Part shown: positions 25,359 through 33,892 of the stretch, in pieces | Position numbering within the stretch: position 1 is the first letter of the stretch | Layout: each line of letters begins with the position of its first letter | Assembly (NCBI RefSeq): GCF_018771565.1 | Contig: NZ_CP076326.1 | Location: forward strand, 2,797,785 to 2,861,784 | DNA length: 64,000 bases | Source of the DNA: Thermoflexus hugenholtzii | GTDB lineage: Bacteria > Chloroflexota > Anaerolineae > Thermoflexales > Thermoflexaceae | Direction: 5' to 3' | The notes under the pieces: model-generated | What the model saw: only the letters and a program-made list of their open reading frames with translations | What the model was told of the DNA's origin: nothing | Databases searched by the model: none | Program-made: the position numbers and the translations under genes

Positions 25359-26351
25359 ATGAACGCGATCGAGGCGGAGCGTCTCACCCGACGGTTCGGC
25401 GATTTCACGGCCGTGCGGGAGGTCTCCTTCGAGGTCCGGGAAGGGGAGCTCTTCGCTTTCCTGGGCCCGAACGGCGCAGGCAAGACCACCACCATCAACA
25501 TGCTCTGCACCCTGTTGCGGCCCACCGCCGGGACCGCCCGGGTGGGCGGCCACGACATCGTGCGCGAGCCCCATGCCGTGCGCCGGCGCATCGGGCTGGT
25601 CTTCCAGGATCCCAGCCTGGACGATCGCCTGACGGCGTGGCAGAACCTGGCGTTCCACGCCATGCTCTACGACGTCCCCCGACGGATCTTCGAGGAGCGG
25701 GCGAAGCGTCTGCTGGAGCTGGTGGACCTCCTGGACCACGCCCACCAGGAGGTGCGCACGTTCTCCGGCGGGATGAAGCGCCGGCTGGAGCTGGCCCGCG
25801 GCCTGTTGCATCAGCCGAAGGTCCTCTTCCTGGACGAGCCCACCCTGGGGCTGGATCCCCAGACCCGTCGCCACATCTGGGATTACATCCTCCGCCTGCG
25901 GGACACCGAGGGAACCACCGTCTTCTTCACCACGCACTATATGGATGAGGCGGAGCGGGCGGATCGCATCGCCATCATCGACCACGGCCGCATCATCGCC
26001 CTGGACACCCCTGACAATCTGAAAGCCATGATCGGCGGGGATGTGATCCTGGTGCGGACCAGCGACGACGCCCGGGCGGTGGAGCGCCTGCGGGAGGCCC
26101 TGGGGTTGGATCCCCGGCCCACGGCGGAGGGGGTTCTGGTGGAAGCCCCACGGGGCGATCAGCTGATCCCCCGCCTGCTGGGGGTCCTCCAGAACGGCGC
26201 AGAGCCTCCGCTGATCGTCCACAGCATCAGCTTGCGCCGGCCGAGCCTGGAGGATGTCTTCATCAAGCTGACCGGACGCGCCATCCGGGACGAGGAGGCC
26301 TCGCCCCTGGAGCGGATGCGCCTGAGCCGTCGACTCTGGGGTCGGAGGTGA
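25359..26351 (+). CDS. ABC transporter ATPase, daunorubicin-resistance (DrrA) type
   Basis: 330-residue single ABC domain with Walker A GPNGAGKTTT (near residue 37), signature FSGGMKRRLELARGLL, Walker B VLFLDEPTLGLDP, and a switch His in TTHYMDEAERADR. The C-terminal extension of about 90 residues, ending in a segment with SLEDVFIKLTGRAIRDEE, is typical of DrrA-like exporters. AGGAGGTGGAGG precedes the ATG. Pairs with the permease starting 3 bp after its stop to expel drugs, lipids or other hydrophobic substrates. Confidence 0.92.
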   Translation: MNAIEAERLTRRFGDFTAVREVSFEVREGELFAFLGPNGAGKTTTINMLCTLLRPTAGTARVGGHDIVREPHAVRRRIGLVFQDPSLDDRLTAWQNLAFHAMLYDVPRRIFEERAKRLLELVDLLDHAHQEVRTFSGGMKRRLELARGLLHQPKVLFLDEPTLGLDPQTRRHIWDYILRLRDTEGTTVFFTTHYMDEAERADRIAIIDHGRIIALDTPDNLKAMIGGDVILVRTSDDARAVERLREALGLDPRPTAEGVLVEAPRGDQLIPRLLGVLQNGAEPPLIVHSISLRRPSLEDVFIKLTGRAIRDEEASPLERMRLSRRLWGRR

Positions 26352-26354
26352 TCC

Positions 26355-27137
26355 ATGGCTTTTCTCAAAACGGTCTACACCATCTGGTATCGGGATCTCC
26401 TGCGGTTCCTGCGGGACCGCGCGCGGATCATCAGCTCCCTGGGGCAGCCCTTGCTGTTCCTGATCGTGTTCGGGAACGGTCTCGCCCCCGCCGTAGCCGC
26501 GGGAATGGGCGGGGTGGACTTCCGGGCTTTCCTCTTCCCGGGCATCCTGAGCATGGCTGTGCTGTTCACCGCCGTCTTCTCCGCCGTCTCCATTGTCTGG
26601 GATCGGGAGTTCGGCTTCCTGAAGGAGGTGCTGGTGGCCCCGGTCTCGCGGACCGCCGTCGCCCTGGGGAAGGTGGCCGGCGGCAGCACCACCGCCCTGA
26701 TCCAGGGACTGCTGATCATGCTCCTGGCCCCTCTGGTCGGCGTGCGGTTCACCCTCCCCCAGGTTCTCACCCTGGTGGTGATGATGATCTTGGTGGCGGC
26801 TACCATGACCTCCTTCGGCATCCTGATCGCCGCCCGCATGCGGTCGATGGAGGGCTTCCATATGATGATGAACTTCCTGCTGATGCCCATGTTCTTCGTC
26901 AGCGGGGCTTTCTTCCCCCTGCGCCAGGTGCCGCTCTGGATGGAGTGGCTGGCCCGCGTGGACCCGGTCACCTACGGGGTGGACGCCATGCGCCAGACGG
27001 CGCTGCAGGGCCTGGTTCCGGAGCCGATCCTGCGGATGTTGATCCTCCATCCGCTGGAGGTCAACCTGATCGCCCTCATCGCCTTTTGGGCCCTCTTCCT
27101 GATCCCCGCGGTGTGGCTGTTCAGCAAGACCGAATAA
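26355..27137 (+). CDS. ABC-2 type export permease (DrrB-like)
   Basis: 260-residue membrane protein with six predicted helices and the ABC-2 signature around VDPVTYGVDAMRQTAL near residue 210. The long hydrophobic region MNFLLMPMFFVSGAFFPLRQVP is characteristic of DrrB/NodJ-type permeases. Start 3 bp after the ATPase stop, with GGTCGGAGG as ribosome site. Forms the export channel with the preceding ATPase; substrate unknown. Confidence 0.92.
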   Translation: MAFLKTVYTIWYRDLLRFLRDRARIISSLGQPLLFLIVFGNGLAPAVAAGMGGVDFRAFLFPGILSMAVLFTAVFSAVSIVWDREFGFLKEVLVAPVSRTAVALGKVAGGSTTALIQGLLIMLLAPLVGVRFTLPQVLTLVVMMILVAATMTSFGILIAARMRSMEGFHMMMNFLLMPMFFVSGAFFPLRQVPLWMEWLARVDPVTYGVDAMRQTALQGLVPEPILRMLILHPLEVNLIALIAFWALFLIPAVWLFSKTE

Positions 27138-27151
27138 GCCCATCCGAAAAG

Positions 27152-27179
27152 GGGGGACGCAGCGATGCTGCGTCTCCCC
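27152..27179. terminator. Hairpin between convergent genes
   Basis: ACGCAGC and GCTGCGT pair around a 3-base loop, extended by GGGG/CCCC (27,152-27,179). No T-tract follows on either strand. It lies between the ends of the ABC permease (+) and the CPBP protease (-), so a shared transcript end is plausible. Confidence 0.45.
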
Positions 27180-27209
27180 TCCTACCGCAACGATGAAGGG
27201 GCGTCCCAT

Positions 27210-28373
27210 CTACCTCGAGAACAGAAGGCCCCACACCCAGTCCACCAGGGCATGCACCATCGCCGCCGTGGTCACCTTCCCCGTCTGCAAATATGTCCGC
27301 CCGTAGAAGAAGCCCGCCACGGTGGCCAGGACGGCGTAAAGCCCCACCTTCGGGGGGTTGTTCAGATGGGCGAGGCCGAAGAGCAGAGAGGATAGCAGCA
27401 GGGTGCGCAGCGGCGGCCATCCCAGGGCCCGCTGCAGGTGGACATGCAGCGCGCCCCGGAAGAGGATCTCCTCCGGAAGGGCGATGAAAAGATAGATGGC
27501 CAGCAGGCGGAGGAGGGCCTCCGGCAGGCCCGGATGGGTCGACGCCGGGGTCAGGAAGCCGGTGAGCCACCCGAAGGGGAGGGCGAAGGCCGCGAACCCG
27601 GCCAGATGGACCAGGATGGCGAGGAGATCCCGCCCCGTCCAGCGGAAGGTCAACCCCAGATCGGGGAAGCGCCCGCTCAGGAGCATCAGCCACAGGAACA
27701 GCGGGATGGCCGCGAGGTGGAAATACGAGGGTCCACCGCGCAGCAGGGGCAGCGCCGGGAGGCGGTCGAACTCCACGGCATACCACACAAACAGGATCGC
27801 GCCGAAGTAGAGCAGATGGGCCCGCGGGCGGGCCGCGGCGGGCCATCCGAGGATCAGCGGGAGGGGCCAGAGCCCGGCCCCGATCCGAAAGGCCCAGCCC
27901 ACCGGATCCCCGGGGAGGGGACCGGGGATCAGGATCAGGGCCAGGGTGCCCAGGACCACCAGGGCGGGGATCGGACCCCAGGCGGCCCGGTTGTGGAGGA
28001 CGAGGGCCACCGGCCAGACCAGGAAGGCCAAACCCCCGAGAAGGGCCCATGGATCCGTAGGAAGCCCGCGCAGGATCTCCAACAGGCCGCCGGCGAACCA
28101 GAGCGCGAAGGGAATCCCGTAAACCCGCCGGAGGTCCTCGCCGGCCCAGCGCCGCGCGGCCTCGACGGGCAGGAAGGCGCTCCCCATATAGGCTGCCATC
28201 AGCAGTGCGAAGACCGCCAGGGCAGGAAGTCCCTGTCCGGCTCCTTCTTGGGAGAGGGCCTGCCATCCGAAGCCGAGGACTGCCAGGATCCAGATCCCCA
28301 GCGCCGGCCACTCCCGGGCCAGGGTCTCCGAAACCCGCGTCACCGGAGGGGTTCCGCTCGATGCCCGCATCAT
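27210..28373 (-). CDS. CPBP family intramembrane metalloprotease
   Basis: 387-residue polytopic membrane protein with about ten helices. The C-terminal domain has the three CPBP (Abi/Rce1) motifs: ALPEEILFRGALHVHLQR with the Glu-Glu and Arg, FGLAHLNNPPKVG with the His, and AAMVHALVDWVWG with the second His. Members cleave substrates inside the membrane or, in bacteria, are linked to bacteriocin self-immunity and maturation. The N-terminal 250 residues of extra helices are longer than in the minimal family. Stands alone, convergent with the ABC operon. Confidence 0.88.
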   Translation of the reverse strand: MMRASSGTPPVTRVSETLAREWPALGIWILAVLGFGWQALSQEGAGQGLPALAVFALLMAAYMGSAFLPVEAARRWAGEDLRRVYGIPFALWFAGGLLEILRGLPTDPWALLGGLAFLVWPVALVLHNRAAWGPIPALVVLGTLALILIPGPLPGDPVGWAFRIGAGLWPLPLILGWPAAARPRAHLLYFGAILFVWYAVEFDRLPALPLLRGGPSYFHLAAIPLFLWLMLLSGRFPDLGLTFRWTGRDLLAILVHLAGFAAFALPFGWLTGFLTPASTHPGLPEALLRLLAIYLFIALPEEILFRGALHVHLQRALGWPPLRTLLLSSLLFGLAHLNNPPKVGLYAVLATVAGFFYGRTYLQTGKVTTAAMVHALVDWVWGLLFSR

Positions 28374-28686
28374 CCGGGCTCTCCGGAAGAGGATCCACGC
28401 CGCATGGAAGCGCTCTCCTCGCTCAATCTAATGTCTCCGGATCCTGCGCGCAATCCTCCATCTTCCTGTAGGAAGGCCTTTCGCCCCGAACCTCCGTCTT
28501 CGAGGATGCAAGGGTTGCGGCGGAAGCCGCTCCGGCAACTCCCAACCTCCGGTTTTCGATGACGCAAGGGTCGCGGCTGAAGCCGCTCCTACATCGATTG
28601 ATTTTCCCGCAGGAGGGGCTTTCGCCCCGAACCTCTCGTCTTCGATGACGCAAGGATCGCGGCGAGGGTCGCTCCGACAATGAGGG

Positions 28687-28756
28687 GAGCCGTCCACGAA
28701 TCCCATCCACGAATGCGGCCTTCGGAGCCTCCGCTTATCCCTCATTCGTGGACGGC
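28687..28756. repeat. Long inverted repeat inside the REP cluster
   Basis: AGCCGTCCACGAAT near 28,688 pairs perfectly with ATTCGTGGACGGCT near 28,743, separated by about 40 bases that contain CCACGAAT again and a small CGGCCTTCGGAG hairpin. It differs in sequence from the surrounding REP units, so it is probably a separate element captured by the cluster. Confidence 0.6.
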
Positions 28757-29039
28757 TTTTCTCCATCGCCACAATCGGTCGCGGCGAAAGCCGCTCCGAC
28801 AACCTCAATCTTTGACAGGAAGGGCTTTCGCCCCGAACCTCCGTCTTCGATGACGCAGGGGTCGCGGCTGAAGCCGCTCCTACAAAAGGCGGTTTTTTGG
28901 TAGGAGGGGCTTTAGCCCCGAACTTTCCATCTTCGATGGCGCGGAGGTCATGGCTGCAGGAGAGGCTTTCACCCAGAGCCTCGGTCTTTGATGGCATAAG
29001 GGTCGCGGCTGAAGCCGCTCCTACAACAAGCATGTGGAT

Positions 29040-29057
29040 GCCGAAATGAATTTCGGC
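29040..29057. repeat. CCGAAAT-type palindrome matching the RAYT element ends
   Basis: GCCGAAAT-GA-ATTTCGGC, followed by CTACA, is the same kind of palindrome that flanks the RAYT transposase gene at 48,615-48,632 and 49,393-49,408. It lies 10 bp before the last GTAGGAGG unit of the cluster. Confidence 0.65.
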
Positions 29058-29311
29058 CTACACATCCTGTAGGAGGGGCTTTCGTCCCGAACCCTTCGTC
29101 TTCGAGGCTGCAAGGTCGCGGCGGAATCTGCTCCTGCGCTCCAAACCCCGATTTCCCCACAAGGGAACCCCTGGATGGGCCCGGAGGCCCCACCCTCTAT
29201 CCAGGTCCGGCCTCAGACAGGGGAGGGTTGCAAGCTCCTTCGGATTGCAATAAAATTTGCTTTGCTCTTTTTTATTCTGCAGATTTGTGAACATTCTGCA
29301 GGTGGTGTGGG

Positions 29312-29443
29312 ATGAGGGATTCCGGGGGGTTCGGGTGGATGCGCTGGGGGGTGCCGGCGCTGTTGATCCTGCTGGGGGCGATCCTGCTGGCCCTGATCGG
29401 GATCGCGGTTGGGGTGGTGGCGGGCTGGATCCCGTGGGTGTAG
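29312..29443 (+). CDS. Small single-helix membrane protein (43 residues)
   Basis: ATG at 29312 with AGGTGGTGTGGG upstream. After a short Gly-rich, weakly basic start (MRDSGGFGWMRWG) the protein is one hydrophobic helix (VPALLILLGAILLALIGIAV) and a short aromatic tail ending IPWV. No family recognised. It is upstream of and co-directional with the seven-helix protein gene. Composition and single-TM design are typical of real small membrane proteins, but I cannot exclude a chance frame. Confidence 0.45.
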   Translation: MRDSGGFGWMRWGVPALLILLGAILLALIGIAVGVVAGWIPWV

Positions 29444-29506
29444 TGGGGCGGGGCGCCGGGCGATGGCGGGAGGCTTGCGCCAACTTCTCCGGAAGGGAGG
29501 CCGGTG

Positions 29507-30223
29507 ATGTCGGTGCATCAGATCCTTCCCTTTCTCTCCACCGCGGTGATGGCCGCCTTCGTGGCGGCGGTGTTCCGGCGGTATGCAGAGCGGCGTGGGA
29601 CGCATCTTCTGCTCTGGGGCATCGGGCTGACCATGTTCGGGCTGGGCAGCTTCGCTGAGGCGTATCTGGCCGTGGGCTGGAACCCATGGATCTTCCGGGC
29701 CTGGTATCTCTTCGGCGCGGCGCTGAACGCCGCCTGGCTGGGCCAGGGGACGGTTTATCTGCTGGTCCGTCGGCGGGAGGTCGCCCACGCGTTGCTGGCG
29801 GTCCTGATCTTAGGGAGCCTCTTCGCCGGATATCTGATGCTGACCACCCCCTTGGATTCTTCCGCTTACACCCCTGCTCGTCCCATCAGCGAGCAGTATC
29901 GCGCGATCATGCCTTCGCGGGCGCCGGTTCGCCTGACCACGCCCTTTTTTAACGTCTACGGTCTGATCACCCTGGTGGGGGGTGCGCTCTACTCGGCGTA
30001 TCTGTTGTGGCGCCGGCAGACGTTCCCCCAGCGGGTGGTCGGGAACATCCTGATCGCCGCAGGCGCCCTCTTGGTGGCGGCGGCGAGCACCCTGACCCGC
30101 CTGGGGGCCGGGCAGTATCTGTATCTGGGGGAGCTGCTGGCGGCCACGTTGATGTTCGCCGGCTTCCTCCTGGCCACCCAGCGTCCGGCTGTGTCGACCG
30201 CCCTCCAGGAGGCTGGCCGCTGA
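29507..30223 (+). CDS. Seven-helix membrane protein, function unknown
   Basis: 238 residues from ATG 29507 (GGGAGG six bases upstream; a GTG at 29504 is possible). About seven hydrophobic segments are separated by short basic loops such as RRYAERRG and RRREV. A periplasmic-like loop of about 35 residues (TPLDSSAYTPARPISEQYR onwards) lies between helices 4 and 5. No catalytic motif or named family recognised. Neighbouring threonine synthase does not suggest a role. Confidence 0.7.
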   Translation: MSVHQILPFLSTAVMAAFVAAVFRRYAERRGTHLLLWGIGLTMFGLGSFAEAYLAVGWNPWIFRAWYLFGAALNAAWLGQGTVYLLVRRREVAHALLAVLILGSLFAGYLMLTTPLDSSAYTPARPISEQYRAIMPSRAPVRLTTPFFNVYGLITLVGGALYSAYLLWRRQTFPQRVVGNILIAAGALLVAAASTLTRLGAGQYLYLGELLAATLMFAGFLLATQRPAVSTALQEAGR

Positions 30224-30338
30224 AAGAGCCCTCTCGAAGATCCCGTCCGCCCTTTGCGGGGGCCATGCGCTGTCCGGAAACCCCGGGGTGCTCGAGTTAA
30301 AATGGAGCCACATCCCGGAGGTGGGGAGTGAGGACCTC

Positions 30339-31475
30339 ATGGCGGAAGGATCGATGTGGCGCGGCATCATCCATGCGTATCGCCCGTTTCTGCGCGTGGC
30401 CCCGATCGATCCCATCACCCTCCACGAAGGCAACACCCCGCTCGTGCCCGCTCCCCGTCTGGCGCAGGCCATCGGCTTTCCCGGTTCCCTCTATCTGAAA
30501 TACGAAGGCCTGAACCCCACGGGCTCTTTCAAGGACCGGGGGATGACCACGGCGCTGACCCAGGCGGTGGCGGAGGGCGCTCGGGCGGTGATCTGCGCCA
30601 GCACGGGGAACACCGCCGCCTCGGCGGCCGCTTATGCCGCCCGCGCCGGCCTGCGGGCCATCGTCCTGGTCCCGGCTGGGAAGATCGCCCTGGGCAAGCT
30701 GGCGGCGGCGATGGCCTACGGCGCGACCGTCCTGGCTGTGGAGGGGAACTTCGATGCGGCGCTGGCGCTGGTCCGGCGCGCCGTGGAGGTCTATCCCATC
30801 GCCCTGGTGAACTCCCTGAACCCCTACCGGTTGGAAGGTCAGCAGACCGCTGCCTTCGAGATCTGCGATCAGCTGGGCCGGGCGCCCGACTGGCTGGCGA
30901 TCCCGGTGGGGAACGCCGGGAACATCACCGCCTACTGGAAGGGGTTTTGCGCTTACCATCAGGCCGGCCGCATCGCCGCCTTGCCGCATCTGCTGGGCGT
31001 CCAGGCGGAGGGGGCGGCGCCGCTGGTGCGGGGCCATCCCATCGATCAGCCGGAGACGGTGGCCACGGCGATCCGCATCGGGCGGCCGGCCCGCGGACCT
31101 GAGGCGGCGCAGGCCGTCCGGGAGTCCGGCGGGCGGTTCCTCGCGGTCCCGGATGAGGAGATCCTGGAGGCGTGGCGGATGCTGGCGGCCCTGGAGGGCC
31201 TTTTCGTGGAGCCGGCCTCAGCCGCCGCGGTGGCCGGGCTGCGCCGGGCGCTGGCCGAGGGGCTGATCCCGCGCCGGGAGGAGCTCCAGGTGGTGGCGGT
31301 GCTGACCGGCCACGGCCTGAAGGATCCCGAGATCGCCATGCGGGTCCTCCCGGTGCCCGTCCAGGTCCCGGCGGACTGGGAGGCCTTCCGTCGGACCCTG
31401 GAGCCGTTGCTGGAGCGCCCGCCTGAGCCCCGGGCGGAAACCGAAGCGCCCCTCCCTCGCCCGAGCGTTCCCTGA
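30339..31475 (+). CDS. thrC: Threonine synthase
   Basis: 378-residue PLP enzyme (fold type II) converting O-phosphohomoserine to threonine. The PLP lysine lies in NPTGSFKDRGMTTAL; ASTGNTAASAAAYAARAG binds the phosphate, and PVGNAGNITAYWKGF is the glycine-rich cofactor loop. The N-terminus MWRGIIHAYRPFL and HEGNTPLVPA match the class of threonine synthases lacking the long plant-type extension. ATG 30339 has GAGG five bases upstream; ATG 30354 (behind GGAAGGA) is an alternative start five residues in. First of a probable co-directional group with the PPOX genes. Confidence 0.9.
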   Translation: MAEGSMWRGIIHAYRPFLRVAPIDPITLHEGNTPLVPAPRLAQAIGFPGSLYLKYEGLNPTGSFKDRGMTTALTQAVAEGARAVICASTGNTAASAAAYAARAGLRAIVLVPAGKIALGKLAAAMAYGATVLAVEGNFDAALALVRRAVEVYPIALVNSLNPYRLEGQQTAAFEICDQLGRAPDWLAIPVGNAGNITAYWKGFCAYHQAGRIAALPHLLGVQAEGAAPLVRGHPIDQPETVATAIRIGRPARGPEAAQAVRESGGRFLAVPDEEILEAWRMLAALEGLFVEPASAAAVAGLRRALAEGLIPRREELQVVAVLTGHGLKDPEIAMRVLPVPVQVPADWEAFRRTLEPLLERPPEPRAETEAPLPRPSVP

Positions 31476-31517
31476 GCCGTTCGTTCCCTCGTTTGATTCC
31501 GGTCCGGAGGTGAACGG

Positions 31518-32000
31518 ATGAGCCGCTTGCCGGAAGCGGTGGAAGCCTTGCTGGAGGCCGCCCTGGTGGCGGAGTTCACAGTGCTGGATGGTCGGAACCG
31601 TCCCGTGGTCCATCCCATGCTCCCCCTTTACGTCGGGGATGGACGGATCTATCTCACCTCCAGTGTGCTGTTCTCCCGCAAGCTCTTTCACATCCGGCGG
31701 AACCCACGGGTGGCTCTGAGCATCACGGACCCCGTGGCGGCGCCGGTGGCGCGCTGGGGGGCGGTGACGATCCAGGGGGAGGCCACGATCGATGACGCGG
31801 ACCCCCACTCTGGATGGCTGTGGTTGTTGCCGGCCTGGGCGCGGAAGGAGCCGGATATCCCTCGCCTCGTGAAAAACCGGTGGATGCTCCCGCTGTTCTG
31901 GGAGCGCGCGGTGATCGCCATCACCCCTCGCCGGATCTTCCACTGGCCCCCCGGTGGGGTGGGGGAGCCGGTTGTTTACGATCTCTCGGAGGGTGGCTGA
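31518..32000 (+). CDS. Pyridoxamine 5'-phosphate oxidase-like flavin-binding protein
   Basis: 160-residue split-barrel protein of the PPOX class. Recognisable segments: LVAEFTVLDGRNRPVVHPML, YLTSSVLFSRKLFHIRRNPRVALSI, and AVTIQGEATI. These proteins bind FMN, F420 or haem; here the F420-type is plausible because cofC is in the window, but the sequence alone does not decide. It starts 42 bp after thrC, and ends 1 bp before a MenA-type gene that itself carries a PPOX-like N-terminus. Confidence 0.8.
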   Translation: MSRLPEAVEALLEAALVAEFTVLDGRNRPVVHPMLPLYVGDGRIYLTSSVLFSRKLFHIRRNPRVALSITDPVAAPVARWGAVTIQGEATIDDADPHSGWLWLLPAWARKEPDIPRLVKNRWMLPLFWERAVIAITPRRIFHWPPGGVGEPVVYDLSEGG

Positions 32001-32001
32001 G

Positions 32002-33360
32002 ATGTCCCAGCCTGCGATGCGCGAGATCCTGGCGGAGGCGCAGCGGCGGACGGCGGAGCATCCCTTCGCCGTCCTGGTTTGGGTGGACGAGGCGGGCTAC
32101 CCGATGCATCGCCCGGGGCCTTTTGAGGTGGAGGAGGATGGGATCCGGTTGCGGATCTCCGATGAGCCCCTGCCACCGGATGGTGCCCCGGTCGCGGTGA
32201 TCCTGAGCCGGATCCGGCCGCGGCCTCAGGGAGGCTACGAGGGGCGACGATACTGGACCTTCCACGGTTCTGCACACCGTCGAGCCGATGGCGTGGCCGT
32301 GCGGCCCCATCGGGTCTCCGGATGGCGGGAGGATGAGCGGCCGTTCCTGGCGTTGTGCGAGGGGGCAGTGCCGCAAGCGCAGCGCTATTTCGCCTTTCTG
32401 AGCCGGATCCACGGCCGTCCGATCCGTCCGCGCCTGCCGCTTGTCGGGCTGCTCCTCCGGGCGACGCGAGCGCCGTTCCTGACGGCCACCGTGATCCCGG
32501 TGCTCCTGGGGGCGGCGGTGGCCTTCTACGAGGGGTCCTTCTCGTTGCCCTGGCTGGTCCTCACCCTGGCCGCCGCGGCATTGGTGCACCTGGGGCTCAA
32601 CGTGTGCAACGACATCTTCGACGCGCTCTCCGGGGCGGACGCGGTCAACCCGAGCCCTACGCCGTTCAGCGGCGGCTCGCGGGTGATCCAATATGGCCTC
32701 CTGGGGATCCGGGAGATGGCCCTCCTGTGCGCAGCCCTGTATGGAGGTGGAGCTCTCCTCGGCCTGTTGATGGTGATCTTCCGCGCCGGGGTGCCGCTTC
32801 TCGTTCTGGGGGCCTTGGGCCTTCTGCTCAGCATCGCGTATACGGCCCCTCCGCTGCGGCTGGCCTATCGGGGGCTGGGGGAGCTGGCGGTGGCCTTGGG
32901 CTTCGGCCCCCTGATGACCATAGGCGCCTATATGGTCCAGACCGGCCGCATCGGGTGGCCCCCCCTGATCGCCTCCGTGCCCGTCGCCCTCCTGATCGCG
33001 CTGGTGCTTTATGTCAACGAGGTGCCGGACCGGGCGGGGGATGCGGCGGCTGGGAAGCGCACTTTGGCCGTTCGCCTCTCCGGGCGATGGCGGGCAAGGA
33101 TCTACGGGATCGGGGTGGCGGCTGCTTATCTCTTTGTCGGGATCGCGGTGATCCTGAGGTGGATGCCCCCCTGGGCCGTCGCGGTCGGAGTGACCCTCCC
33201 TATGGCCGTCTCCGTCGGCCGTTCCCTTGCCCGTTTCGCCGAGCAGCCTTACGCCCTGATCCCGGCGATGGCCACACAGATCCGTCTGCATCTTTACGCC
33301 GGGCTGTTGCTCACCGCCAGCTATCTGGTGAGCCGATGGCTGGGGCCTGGAGGATCCTGA
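32002..33360 (+). CDS. Fusion of PPOX-like split barrel and UbiA/MenA-type prenyltransferase
   Basis: 452 residues from ATG 32002. Residues about 1-135 resemble a PPOX split barrel (HPFAVLVWVDEAGYPMHRPG, then AVILSRIRPRPQGGYEGRRY). Residues about 150-450 form a UbiA superfamily membrane domain with eight or nine helices, the first Asp-rich motif NVCNDIFDALSGAD, NPSPTPFSGGSRVIQ as in MenA, and the second motif EVPDRAGDAAAGKRTLAVR. MenA attaches a polyprenyl tail to dihydroxynaphthoate in menaquinone synthesis. The fusion and the free-standing PPOX gene just upstream suggest that a flavin or F420 step is coupled to prenylation; that is inference. Confidence 0.85.
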   Translation: MSQPAMREILAEAQRRTAEHPFAVLVWVDEAGYPMHRPGPFEVEEDGIRLRISDEPLPPDGAPVAVILSRIRPRPQGGYEGRRYWTFHGSAHRRADGVAVRPHRVSGWREDERPFLALCEGAVPQAQRYFAFLSRIHGRPIRPRLPLVGLLLRATRAPFLTATVIPVLLGAAVAFYEGSFSLPWLVLTLAAAALVHLGLNVCNDIFDALSGADAVNPSPTPFSGGSRVIQYGLLGIREMALLCAALYGGGALLGLLMVIFRAGVPLLVLGALGLLLSIAYTAPPLRLAYRGLGELAVALGFGPLMTIGAYMVQTGRIGWPPLIASVPVALLIALVLYVNEVPDRAGDAAAGKRTLAVRLSGRWRARIYGIGVAAAYLFVGIAVILRWMPPWAVAVGVTLPMAVSVGRSLARFAEQPYALIPAMATQIRLHLYAGLLLTASYLVSRWLGPGGS

Positions 33361-33400
33361 GCCCGGGCGGGGGCGAACCCAGAGATGAGGTGGAACGCGC

Positions 33401-33820
33401 ATGGCCGAGGTGCAGATCAAGTGGGTGGAGAAGCGCCAGTTTGTGGGGATCGACAGCACGCGGCACAGCGTGGTGATCTCCGGCACCGGGCCGGAGGACG
33501 GGGTGGGGATGAAGCCGGCGGAGCTGTTGCTGATCGCCCTGGGGGCGTGCTCCGCCTTCGACGTGTTAGACATCCTGGAGAAGAAACGGCAGAAGGTCAC
33601 CGGCCTGGAGGTCCGGGTGCACGGCGAGCAGGATCCGGAGCCGCCGTGGGCCTTCCGTCGCATCCACGTGACGTATCGGGTCCGGGGCCGCGGGCTCTCC
33701 TCGAAGGCGGTGGAGGACGCAGTGCGCCTTTCGGAGGAGAAATACTGCTCCGTCAGCGCTACGGTCCGCGGGGTGGCCGCGCTCACCCACACCATCGAGC
33801 TCGTGGAGGAAGAGGGATGA
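33401..33820 (+). CDS. OsmC family peroxiredoxin-like protein
   Basis: 139 residues with the two conserved cysteines of the OsmC/Ohr fold: one in LIALGACSAFDVLDILEKK and one in SEEKYCSVSATV, plus the substrate-site segment GMKPAELLL. This YhfA-like branch is thought to reduce organic hydroperoxides or bind thiols. It begins 40 bp after the prenyltransferase fusion on the same strand, so co-transcription is possible. Confidence 0.88.
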   Translation: MAEVQIKWVEKRQFVGIDSTRHSVVISGTGPEDGVGMKPAELLLIALGACSAFDVLDILEKKRQKVTGLEVRVHGEQDPEPPWAFRRIHVTYRVRGRGLSSKAVEDAVRLSEEKYCSVSATVRGVAALTHTIELVEEEG

Positions 33821-33892
33821 GGCTCCACATCCCGAAGGCTCTCCCAATGGAAGGTGCGGACCTTCTGAGATCTCCGGCGCGTGAGGTCGGAC

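Larger units (their letters stand above)
28430..29140. repeat. REP/BIME-like palindromic repeat cluster
   Basis: About eight complete or partial copies of a ~70-bp unit. Each unit has one hairpin of the form AGGGGCTTTCGCCCC, a spacer close to ACCTCCGTCTTCGATGACGC, and a second hairpin GCGGCTGAAGCCGC; the ends GTAGGAG and CTCCTAC are inverted. Clear copies start near 28,467, 28,609, 28,815 and 29,067; partial ones near 28,545, 28,778, 28,900 and 28,970. The form resembles bacterial interspersed mosaic elements built from pairs of inverted REPs. No gene could be supported in this stretch. Confidence 0.85.

Noticed and set aside
24801-27209. 802-residue minus-strand open frame
   Set aside because: Mirror frame of the MarR and ABC genes; rich in His/Gln/Gly as expected for the antisense of GC-rich codons.
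28430-29140. CRISPR array
   Set aside because: Repeats are palindromic two-hairpin units of varying spacing and the intervals are themselves conserved; there are no unique spacers and no cas genes.
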